Under the pieces are notes generated by a model that had not been told where the DNA came from, did no database searches, and saw nothing but the letters and a program-made list of their open reading frames with translations. Position numbers and translations under genes: made by a program. A stretch of DNA of 21,389 nucleotides from Lachnospiraceae bacterium UBA3826 (lineage in GTDB: Bacteria > Bacillota > Clostridia > Lachnospirales > Lachnospiraceae): NCBI GenBank assembly GCA_002393095.1, contig DGII01000032.1, positions 1 to 21,389 on the forward strand, in the 5' to 3' direction. How positions within the stretch are numbered: the stretch's first letter is position 1; every line of letters starts with the position of its first letter. This document shows, one piece after another, positions 14,083-20,606 of the stretch.

Positions 14083-15169
14083 TGCTCTTTTCCCTTTCTG
14101 TTAAAGCTTTTTTCATACCTTCTCTAATCTTCCTGCCCGTCTCTCCTGCCCTTAATGCATTAAGTCTGAGTATAGCTTCCTCTCTATCCCTATGTGCTTT
14201 CTCACTTATGAATCCCATCTCTATAGCCGCACTGGTTCCTGCTATGATACCTTCCAGGATTGCTGATGATGCCTCTTCAATGGACGCTACATCACCTGCA
14301 ACATATACACCCGGAACCGTTGTCTCAAGGCTTTCATCTCTAAGAGCCGTCATGCCGCCAAGTTCAGGTATATATCTCTGTTTGCAGCCTACATTGACAA
14401 TCAGTTCATTAAGCGGTGACAATCCCGTGGCAAGAAGGATCGTGTCAACATCCAATTGTCTCTCTGTACCTTCTATAAAATTAAAGTCCTTATCGACGTT
14501 TGAGATTATCGCGCCTTCAACCTCTTCTTCACCCACAGCCGCTTTAATGCTTGTCCTTGTTAGTATAGGAACTCCATATCTTCTTAACTTGGACGCATGT
14601 ACAAGATAACCTCCGATTTTGTAAGAAGCCTCTATTACAGCCTCTACATGCACACCTGCCTGAAGGAGCTGATAAGATACTATCAGCCCGATATTCCCCG
14701 CACCTACCATCAAGACTCTGCTTCCGGGAAGCACACCATAAAGATTCATTAATGTCTGAACAGCTCCCGCCCCATATACTCCGGGAAGATCATTGTTCTC
14801 AAAAAGAATCTGTTTTTCTGATGCTCCAGTAGCTATGATCACTTTTTCTGCCGTTATTTTGTCATATCTTCCGTTTTCAGAAAATGTGATCACCCCATCT
14901 TCATATATTCCCAGAACAGTTGTGTTCCTCTTAATGGTAATTCGCTCAGCGGTTACTCCTTCTTCAAGGATTCCAGCTATTCTTATGCCCCTCTCTCCGG
15001 CATATTCTTTCTCAGATCCGAAGAATCTGTGTGTCTGCTTGATCAACTGTCCACCGAGCCTGCTATTACGGTCGAAAATCGTAACATTTGCCCCTGCTTC
15101 AGCTGCAGATCTGGCTGCTGATAAGCCGGCCGGTCCTCCACCTATAACGGCTACTTCAGTAAAATTCAT
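14072..15169 (-). CDS. FAD/NAD-binding oxidoreductase subunit (HcnB/OoxA-like)
   Basis: A 365-aa pyridine-nucleotide-disulfide-type flavoprotein. VAVIGGGPAGLSAA (7-19) binds FAD, IIATGASEKQ (111-120) is the linker strand, VLMVGAGNIGL (152-162) is the second dinucleotide site, and LLATGLSPLNE with VYVAGDVASIEEA closes the FAD site. It lacks redox-active CxxC. It matches the N-terminal part of HcnB, OoxA and the proline dehydrogenase alpha subunit, but stops before the BFD-like domain, which is encoded separately at 13316. GGAGGT stands eight bases before the ATG, and the start overlaps the upstream [2Fe-2S] gene by ATGA. It probably mediates electron transfer between Fe-S partners and NAD(P) or an acceptor. 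Confidence 0.9.
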   Translation of the reverse strand: MNFTEVAVIGGGPAGLSAARSAAEAGANVTIFDRNSRLGGQLIKQTHRFFGSEKEYAGERGIRIAGILEEGVTAERITIKRNTTVLGIYEDGVITFSENGRYDKITAEKVIIATGASEKQILFENNDLPGVYGAGAVQTLMNLYGVLPGSRVLMVGAGNIGLIVSYQLLQAGVHVEAVIEASYKIGGYLVHASKLRRYGVPILTRTSIKAAVGEEEVEGAIISNVDKDFNFIEGTERQLDVDTILLATGLSPLNELIVNVGCKQRYIPELGGMTALRDESLETTVPGVYVAGDVASIEEASSAILEGIIAGTSAAIEMGFISEKAHRDREEAILRLNALRAGETGRKIREGMKKALTEREKSNVV

Positions 15170-15483
15170 CTCTCTACACCTCCGAAAATAGAACCTTTAT
15201 CATCTTGTCTTCTTATGTCCATATTGTCTCTAAGCAGCTCCGTGCATACTCTTACATTAGTTCTTCCATTCACTTCCATAAGGCATGATGAGCAATTGCC
15301 TATCGCACAGAAAAAACCTCTCTTCCTCCCACCGTGATCACGAAGGACTCGAATGCCGTTCGCACTGAGTGCCGATGCTATCGTATCTCCTTCCAAGCCT
15401 TCATATTCTTTTCCTTCAAATGAAAAACTGATGCTCTTTCTGTTTTCCGACCTGTCAAGTATCGGATGTTCCTTTATTCTCAT
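15166..15483 (-). CDS. Plant-type [2Fe-2S] subunit (HcnA-like)
   Basis: A 105-aa Fer2_4-type protein like HcnA and the N-terminal domain of sarcosine oxidase alpha. SISFSFEGKEYEGLEGDTIASALSANG is the beta-grasp start. CAIGNCSSC followed by C80 gives C59, C64, C67 and C80, the four cluster ligands in C-x4-C-x2-C-x12-C spacing. It carries one [2Fe-2S] cluster in the dehydrogenase complex. GGAGGTGAACT stands in front of the ATG, three bases after the CysK-like stop, and the stop overlaps the next start as ATGA. This order (HcnA-like, HcnB-like, extra subunits, HcnC-like) follows the known hcn/opine oxidase layout. Confidence 0.9.
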   Translation of the reverse strand: MRIKEHPILDRSENRKSISFSFEGKEYEGLEGDTIASALSANGIRVLRDHGGRKRGFFCAIGNCSSCLMEVNGRTNVRVCTELLRDNMDIRRQDDKGSIFGGVER

Positions 15484-15486
15484 AGT

Positions 15487-16467
15487 TCACCTCCCATAAA
15501 GATTCGTTGATAAATATCTGAGCCCCGTATCGGGTGCTATCACCACTATTCTTTTACCTCTGTTCTCCTCTCTTTTTGCAATCTCTATCGCCGCATGAAG
15601 GGCTGCACCGGACGAACTGCCAAGCAGCACCCCATCCTTGCGTGCGGCACACCTCGCCGCCTGATACGCATCCTCCGCACTTACCGATACGATTCTGTCT
15701 ATCACAGAAAAATCAACTGTCCCCGGTATTTCATTATCCGCAACATCACTTATTCTCTCTATTCCGTCTATAACACTTCTGTTCGGATAATCCGGATGCG
15801 GCATAGCATCCTCATCCGGTTCTACCGCAACTATTTCCACCAATTGATTCTTTTTCTTTATATATTGCCCTACCCCTGAAATTGTTCCACCTGTTCCGAC
15901 GCTTCCTACTATAATATCCACCTCTCCGTCCGTATCCTCCCATATCTCAGGTCCTGTTGTATCACGATGGACTGCAGGATTAGACATGTTAAAGCACTGA
16001 TCCGTGTAGAAAATACCATCTTGACTTCTAAGATCTGCTTTAAGAGCATTCAAGCCTGCCATGAAACTTCCGCCATTTTCTGCCATTGCCTTTTTCACAC
16101 TTTCAAGCTCTGAGAAAGAAATTGTCTTATAACCGAAGGCATTTATAGTACGATACCTCTCCTTGGTTACTCCATCCTGCATATACGCTAAGAAGTTATA
16201 TCCTTTAGCTGCACATATAGCAGCCAGCGAAATTCCGGTATTACCACTTGTTGTTTCCACAACAACATCGTCATATGTTAACTCGCCGCTTTTCTCCGCA
16301 TCTTCTATGATTCTAAGTGCCGCTCTGTCTTTGCTGCTCATATTTACATTAAAATATTCAAGCTTCACTATTATATGAGCATCCAGATCAAGAGCTTTTA
16401 TAAGACCATTAAGTTCTAATAACGGAGTGTGTCCGATTAGCTCTGTTATTGATTGTTTTATGTTCAT
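15487..16467 (-). CDS. Divergent cysteine-synthase-family PLP enzyme
   Basis: A 326-aa fold-type II PLP enzyme related to O-acetylserine sulfhydrylase. PLP Lys46 lies in FNVNMSSKDRAA, where true CysK has NP.GSVKDR. TTSGNTGISLA (phosphate and carboxylate loop), VGSVGTGGTISGVG (PLP phosphate loop) and GSSSGAALHAA are intact. The changed NP..S segment and the loss of the normal asparagine-loop partner suggest another substrate, such as cyanoalanine, another beta-substituted alanine or a desulfurase-like reaction. A normal cysK is present at 20607, so this copy is not the housekeeping one. The chosen ATG stands seven bases from AAAGGG; an earlier ATG is only one base away. It is the first gene of the catabolic operon. 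Confidence 0.85.
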   Translation of the reverse strand: MNIKQSITELIGHTPLLELNGLIKALDLDAHIIVKLEYFNVNMSSKDRAALRIIEDAEKSGELTYDDVVVETTSGNTGISLAAICAAKGYNFLAYMQDGVTKERYRTINAFGYKTISFSELESVKKAMAENGGSFMAGLNALKADLRSQDGIFYTDQCFNMSNPAVHRDTTGPEIWEDTDGEVDIIVGSVGTGGTISGVGQYIKKKNQLVEIVAVEPDEDAMPHPDYPNRSVIDGIERISDVADNEIPGTVDFSVIDRIVSVSAEDAYQAARCAARKDGVLLGSSSGAALHAAIEIAKREENRGKRIVVIAPDTGLRYLSTNLYGR

Positions 16468-16533
16468 TCCCATGCCCTTTCGCTTTATTTCATATCATTT
16501 CACTAGGGATTGTCGTCTTTATTTTACATAGAA

Positions 16534-16561
16534 ATCATATCATTTAAATAGGATTTGTCAA
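16534..16561 (-). promoter_or_regulatory. Promoter of the CysK-like/dehydrogenase operon
   Basis: TTGACA (16561-16556), 16 bases, then TATGAT (16539-16534) on the minus strand, about 67 bases before the start codon. The spacer contains an ATCCTA motif. Confidence 0.75.
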
Positions 16562-16579
16562 GTTTTTTCTAAAAAAGTA

Positions 16580-16608
16580 TTGACACGCACAAAATATTGA
16601 GGTATCCT
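16580..16608 (+). promoter_or_regulatory. Promoter of the ABC importer operon
   Basis: TTGACA (16580-16585), 17 bases, then TATCCT (16603-16608). The two -35 boxes of the divergent promoters are only 18 bases apart, so one regulator could control both arms. The -10 box is part of a TATCCTA repeat. Confidence 0.72.
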
Positions 16609-16669
16609 ACTTTTCGATGCAAAGTACTGGATTCCTATTGAGATACTAGGAATACAAAAGGAGGTTTTT

Positions 16670-17818
16670 ATGAAAAAAAGATTAGTTACCAGTATTATTT
16701 CAGTAGCAATGGCATTAAGCCTGGTAGCTTGTGGAAGCTCATCAGCTACGCCTGCTACTCCGGCTACTAACAACGATGGCAGCACAACCACAGAAGAGAC
16801 TTCTGCTACACAAGAAGCCCCTGAACAGACTAATGAAGTATCTGAGGCAAATGAACCTATTGCCTTACGTGCAGTTGCCTATAACAGTATTGTCGCACAT
16901 CTTGATTCTGCTATTGCAAAAGAAGCGGGATATTATGATGAAGAAGGATTGGATGTGACCATGACATATAATAATTCCAATCCGGAGAATATCCAGGCAC
17001 TGTTAGAGGACAAGCTGGATCTGGTTTCAGCCGGTTCTACAGCTGTTCTCAACTATATAGATCAGGGTGCAGATATTGTTATCATTGGCGGACAGATGAC
17101 CGAAGGTGTTGCACTGTTCTCACTTCCGGAGAGAGCAGACGAATTCAAGGAGATCAACGAAGCTTCTCTTGCAGGCAAGAAGGTTGGTGTTACAAGGCTG
17201 CAGACAGGTGATATTGCCCTTCGTAAGATTCTCAAGGATCAGGGTGCAGATTTATCTAAGATCGAGTTCGTAGAACTTGATTCACCTGCAACAATTATTG
17301 AAGCCGTCAAAAAAGGTGAAGTTGATATAGGAAGCCTATACATGACTTTCAGAGAGACGGCAGAGTTACAGGGGCTTGTACCTGTATTGCACTTAGATGA
17401 ATTATGGCCGGGTTACACATGCTGCCGTTTATTCACAACAAGAGATAAACTTGATGCCAATCGTGATGCTTATGTTGCGGCAGTCAAAGCTAATATCAGA
17501 GCTTATTCTCTTATACAGCAGGATAGAGACAAGACTCTTGAGCTTGCAAAACATGTAATGGAGATTGAAGATGATGTGCTTACAAGTCAGGTATATGATT
17601 ATGGTCATCTTGGCCTGAATCCCAGTCCTGATGTCAAAAACACAACAAGATTCTACGAAGCAATGGTTGAAATCGGATATGCACAGGGAGGTATAGATTT
17701 CAGCGAACATATAGATCCTTCTCTGTATATCGAAGCACTTGACGAATTGCTTGAGGAGGAACCTGATAACGTTGTGTATAAGCAGCTTAAGGAAGAATCA
17801 GATAAGAATAACGTATAA
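16670..17818 (+). CDS. ABC importer substrate-binding lipoprotein (NMT1/SsuA-like)
   Basis: A 382-aa lipoprotein. The signal peptide has a KKR start and the lipobox LVAC with Cys21 as lipid anchor. A Ser/Thr/Ala/Glu linker follows to about residue 62. The binding domain then shows IVAHLDSAIAKEAGYYDEEGLDV and DLVSAGSTAVLNYIDQGADIVIIGG, the pattern of the NMT1/THI5 and SsuA/TauA families. Ligands of these families include sulfonates, pyrimidines, nitrate and aromatic acids, so the ligand is open. The cluster context suggests a small sulfur- or nitrogen-containing heterocyclic amino acid. The ATG follows AAAGGAGG by six bases. It is the first gene of the plus-strand arm and diverges from the catabolic operon. 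Confidence 0.9.
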   Translation: MKKRLVTSIISVAMALSLVACGSSSATPATPATNNDGSTTTEETSATQEAPEQTNEVSEANEPIALRAVAYNSIVAHLDSAIAKEAGYYDEEGLDVTMTYNNSNPENIQALLEDKLDLVSAGSTAVLNYIDQGADIVIIGGQMTEGVALFSLPERADEFKEINEASLAGKKVGVTRLQTGDIALRKILKDQGADLSKIEFVELDSPATIIEAVKKGEVDIGSLYMTFRETAELQGLVPVLHLDELWPGYTCCRLFTTRDKLDANRDAYVAAVKANIRAYSLIQQDRDKTLELAKHVMEIEDDVLTSQVYDYGHLGLNPSPDVKNTTRFYEAMVEIGYAQGGIDFSEHIDPSLYIEALDELLEEEPDNVVYKQLKEESDKNNV

Positions 17819-17875
17819 GGAATCTGAAATTCACCTCGCGAACCTCGTACAATGTGCTCGGTATGGTAGATTAAT

Positions 17876-18679
17876 ATGGGAAAGATAAGTTTAGATAACG
17901 TAAAATTAAATTACACTGATAACGGCACTGTATACAATGCCCTCGACGGCCTGTCTTTTGATGTAAAAGAAGGTGAATTTGTAAGCCTTATTGGTTCCAG
18001 TGGATGTGGGAAAAGCACAGCACTCAGTGTGTTGTCGGGATTACGTGATCCCGACAGCGGCACACTGTTGATAGACGGTAAGCCCACTACAGGTACAGGC
18101 AAAAACAGAGGAGTAGTATTTCAACATTACTCATTGTTCCCATGGATGACAATCATAAAAAATGTCGAATATGGAATACAACAAGTCTTTCCTGACATGT
18201 CTAAAAAAGAAAGAATAAATGAGGCACGCAAATATCTGGAAAAGGTTGGGCTGGCTGATTTCGTTAATAAGTATCCTTTTCAGCTATCCGGCGGAATGCA
18301 GCAACGTGCTGCTATAGCCAGAACTCTTGCTATGAAACCCGAAATACTGTTAATGGATGAGCCATTTGGTGCCATAGACGCCAAGAATCGTGTTATCCTT
18401 CAAGATCTTCTGCTAAATATATTAGAAGAATCCGAAGAGAAAAAAACGGTGGTCTTTGTCACTCATGATGTGGATGAAGCAATACTTCTCTCAGATCGAA
18501 TACTTTTCATGGATCAAAAGAAGATATCAAAAGAGATTGTTGTTAATTTTCAGAGACCAAGAAACAGAGAGACACTTATGGAAAGAGAATCATATCGTTC
18601 TCTCAGGAAAAAAGTTGTTAATCTATTCTATTATGAATCGGAGGAAAAAAGCGAAGTGGAAGGAGGCGAAGGAATATGA
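17876..18679 (+). CDS. ABC importer ATPase (TauB/SsuB-like)
   Basis: A 267-aa ABC ATPase of the nitrate/sulfonate/taurine group. Walker A is GSSGCGKST (40-48), the Q-loop FQHYSLFPWM lies near 82-91, the signature LSGGMQQR is at 137-144, Walker B LLMDEPFGAID at 158-168, and the His switch is in VTHDVDEA. It powers import through the permease encoded next. Unlike nearly every gene around it, the ATG has no clear Shine-Dalgarno sequence; the nearest purines are GGTATGG about 11 bases upstream. A gap of 57 bases separates it from the lipoprotein gene, so a lower expression ratio is possible. Its last bases overlap the permease start as ATGA. Confidence 0.92.
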   Translation: MGKISLDNVKLNYTDNGTVYNALDGLSFDVKEGEFVSLIGSSGCGKSTALSVLSGLRDPDSGTLLIDGKPTTGTGKNRGVVFQHYSLFPWMTIIKNVEYGIQQVFPDMSKKERINEARKYLEKVGLADFVNKYPFQLSGGMQQRAAIARTLAMKPEILLMDEPFGAIDAKNRVILQDLLLNILEESEEKKTVVFVTHDVDEAILLSDRILFMDQKKISKEIVVNFQRPRNRETLMERESYRSLRKKVVNLFYYESEEKSEVEGGEGI

Positions 18680-19566
18680 TACGCAAGTTGCACACAGTTT
18701 TGCCGCATATTCTCTTTATTTTACTAATCATACTTATACTTTCTCCATCCGTAGACGGAACAGCACAATACCTACCTTTTCTTATTGTCTGCATAGCTAT
18801 AGAAGCGTCTCTTATTGCCAATCATAAAAAGCGGGTAGCCAATGACATCGGAATTATAGTCTATGTATTTCTGATAGTATGGGAGTTTTTTACCGCCAAA
18901 GTCGGATTGAAGAATGCTATGTTGTACCCTGCCCCGGAAAATGTCTTTGCCATTTTTCCAAAAGATTATGAAAAGATACTGGAAGGAGTATTCAGTTCAT
19001 TAAGACTTATGTTCGCAGGATTCGGATTAGCGCTGTTATTTGGTGTGAGTCTGGGACTTTTGGTAGGATTATCAGACAGATTAAGCTCTGTCCTTATGCC
19101 GATAGTCAAGGTAATAAGCCCTATTCCTCCAATCATTTACTCACCATATGCAGTTGCCTTACTTCCAAGCTTCAGAGCCGCATCAATCTTCGTCATCACA
19201 TTGACAATATTCTGGCCCATATTTATGAACATGATACTGAGTGTTCAACAAATAGACAGAAAAATAATGGATTCCGCCAGAACACTGAATGTACAACGTG
19301 GAAGTATGATATGGAATATCCTTTTGCCTTACAGTTTACCCGGAATTATCAACAGCCTTACAGTATCTGTATCAACATCCTTCCTTGTACTTACTGCTGC
19401 AGAAATGATCGGTGCCACATCCGGATTAGGTTGGTACATTAAGTATCATTCGGATTTTGCTAACTATTCCAAAGTTGTATTCGGAATAATCATGATAGGA
19501 ATAATCGTGACACTGTTAAATCTATTAATTACATTGTTACGCAAGCTCCTGATAAGATGGAGATGA
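18676..19566 (+). CDS. ABC importer permease (TauC/SsuC-like)
   Basis: A 296-aa inner-membrane protein with about seven hydrophobic helices; the first two (about 8-25 and 32-48) come before the BPD_transp_1 core. The coupling loop, the EAA motif that docks on the ATPase, reads DSARTLNVQRGSMIWNILLPYSLPGI at about residues 197-222, matching the DAARTLGAS..........LP..LP form of this family. It forms the translocation path together with the ATPase at 17876 and the lipoprotein at 16670. The start has GGAGG upstream and overlaps the ATPase stop by four bases. The gene ends the plus-strand arm. Confidence 0.92.
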   Translation: MIRKLHTVLPHILFILLIILILSPSVDGTAQYLPFLIVCIAIEASLIANHKKRVANDIGIIVYVFLIVWEFFTAKVGLKNAMLYPAPENVFAIFPKDYEKILEGVFSSLRLMFAGFGLALLFGVSLGLLVGLSDRLSSVLMPIVKVISPIPPIIYSPYAVALLPSFRAASIFVITLTIFWPIFMNMILSVQQIDRKIMDSARTLNVQRGSMIWNILLPYSLPGIINSLTVSVSTSFLVLTAAEMIGATSGLGWYIKYHSDFANYSKVVFGIIMIGIIVTLLNLLITLLRKLLIRWR

Positions 19567-19626
19567 TGAGACAATGATTTCTGTTAATCTCTATTGACAT
19601 CTCTTCTTAATCTGTGGTGGATTTTT

Positions 19627-19705
19627 AAAAAAAGAAATGGGTTTTTTACCGTATGTGTTAAGTTTCTTGACAGCTAGGCGGGTTGCTCGTTTCTTTTTTT
19701 ATTTT
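19627..19705 (+). terminator. Long-stem terminator candidate after the ABC operon
   Basis: AAAAAAAGAAATGGGT (19627-19642) can pair with GCTCGTTTCTTTTTTT (19685-19700) over 16 bp including wobbles, and it ends in a T7-A-T5 tract. The loop of 42 bases is long for an intrinsic terminator, so confidence is moderate. Confidence 0.5.
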
Positions 19706-19768
19706 TATGATATCATATAGGTATTTTTTACCGTCCCTGTCATGCCTGACGATCATATACAGTACAGA

Positions 19769-20330
19769 TTACAAAAACATGGTCATATAAATCGGTATAT
19801 ATAATACGCCATCGTCAAATGCCAAATCCTTCGTATAGATAATGTATCTGTCATTCATTTTAACTTGATACTTATCCTTGAAATAATCAAAAGATTTATG
19901 GCTTTTGTATCCTGACGATTTATATTTTCAAATATCATTCCCTGATTGATACCAAGATCATCAATAATCAGGGAACGATACATTTTATCCGTATCCCCAC
20001 CATTATTTAAAATATGGGTTACCAAAAGGCCTGTATCGCCCATAAACATCTTAAATTTCTTCCGGTCAGCATACAATTCCAATGCGATTTCAGGATTCGT
20101 AACGTTGATACAGTTGTTTACAATCATTGCCTCATTCAAAAAGTCAATCGCATTGCCACAGTTCCTCGTGCGGGCTTTTTTGTCTACCACCGACAATCTG
20201 AATACTGAGTTATGATTTGACAGTTGTTCCGGTATAGACTTAAACACAACCTCTGCCCTATCGCCATCCTCTGAATCATGTTTTTTCAGATCATTGGTGT
20301 ATAATCTTAGAATGCCTTTTTTTACCTGTA
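19769..20330 (-). pseudogene. DUF4143-type AAA ATPase, truncated and frameshifted
   Basis: Only the C-terminal half of an AAA_14/DUF4143 ATPase (usually about 400-450 aa) remains. One frame, open from about 20330 down to about 19930, reads LYTNDLKKHDSEDGD, ARTRNCGNAIDFLNEAMI, LYADRKKFKMFMGDTGLLV and DLGINQGMIFEN. At that point roughly 60 residues of the nuclease-like part are missing and the frame changes; the second frame reads SSGYKSHKSFDYFKDKY and ends DGVLYIPIYMTMFL, the normal C-terminus, with a stop at 19771-19769. The N-terminal Walker domain is not found upstream. These genes often lie in variable or mobile regions. This one is clearly non-functional. Confidence 0.85.
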
Positions 20331-20373
20331 GCAGTATTCCCGAAAAAGCAAAAATGTTTCCCTCGAATAATAA

Positions 20374-20407
20374 TAGGCGGTGGATTGTTCAAACAATTCA
20401 CTGCCTA
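20374..20407 (+). repeat. 16-bp hairpin with two-base centre
   Basis: 20374-20389 pairs with 20392-20407 around a central CA, including two G-U pairs that favour a plus-strand RNA. The core ATTGTT-CA-AACAAT is perfect. No U-tract follows. It lies between the pseudogene and the tRNA-like element; it may be the end of a lost small mobile element or an RNA structure of unknown role. Confidence 0.6.
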
Positions 20408-20448
20408 GTTAACTTATGCAATATAATATCGAATCATATAGTCTGTAA

Positions 20449-20518
20449 TGATGCTCGCAGGATTCGAACCTGCAACTTCAGTTTTGCAAACCTATGCCAT
20501 GCCGGTGGCCAGAGCATC
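20449..20518 (-). tRNA. tRNA-Cys(GCA)-like, atypical
   Basis: Read from 20518 downward. The acceptor stem is GATGCTC with GAGCATC, 7 bp. The D stem is GCCA with TGGC around CCGGCA. The anticodon loop TTGCAAA has anticodon GCA (cysteine). The variable loop is AGTT, the T stem GCAGG/CCTGC is perfect and the T loop TTCGAAT is standard. Odd points: the D-arm is about one base short and lacks A14; the anticodon stem TAGGT/ACTGA has one mismatch and one G-U pair; base 73 is A where tRNA-Cys normally has U; no CCA is encoded; and the acceptor stem can be extended by two further pairs, then four more past a single bulge. It lies 89 bases after the cysK stop, same strand. It may be a degenerate copy or a special tRNA-like RNA. 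Confidence 0.65.
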
Positions 20519-20520
20519 AT

Positions 20521-20562
20521 ACAGGCCGGGCGTGTGGAAGTCACGCCCCGCCTTCGGCCTGT
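20521..20562. repeat. Two-part GC-rich hairpin beside the tRNA-like element
   Basis: ACAGGCCG/CGGCCTGT (8 bp) encloses GGCGTG/CACGCC (6 bp) with a 7-base loop and a 7-base bulge. On the minus strand it lies between the cysK stop and the tRNA-like 5' end. No run of U follows in either direction, so it is not a classical terminator. It could be a processing or leader structure. Confidence 0.6.
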
Positions 20563-20606
20563 GAACAGGACACACAAGCCTATAAGGAAAAACAAAGAAG
20601 TTGTAT

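Larger units (their letters stand above)
16502..16656. promoter_or_regulatory. Five ATCCTA-type repeats in the divergent promoter region
   Basis: The 196-bp space between the two arms contains five related copies of A-T-Y/C-C-C-T-A: near 16504-16511, 16549-16556, 16602-16610, 16631-16637 and 16647-16653. The last two form ATTCCTA/TAGGAAT with nine bases between, a perfect inverted repeat downstream of the plus promoter. One copy is in the spacer of the minus promoter and one is the -10 of the plus promoter. A shared repressor is likely. The look recalls Rrf2-type regulators of cysteine metabolism such as CymR, but I cannot match a consensus from memory. Confidence 0.6.

Noticed and set aside
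14082..14609. A 175-codon open frame on the plus strand, opposite the FAD/NAD subunit gene
   Set aside because: Serine/leucine-rich antisense frame without ribosome site, lying wholly inside a clear flavoprotein gene.
12158..15483. Calling the complex a hydrogen cyanide synthase
   Set aside because: The resemblance covers a wide family (HcnABC, opine oxidase, sarcosine and proline dehydrogenases). The split subunit, added ferredoxin and ring-opening neighbours argue against glycine oxidation to cyanide.
19639..19734. TTTTTTACCGT occurring twice (19642 and 19724)
   Set aside because: Only 11 bases, mostly a T-run, without a repeat family or gene relation.
20521..20562. Hairpin as an intrinsic terminator of cysK
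   Set aside because: No U-tract on either strand and a 7-base bulge in the stem.
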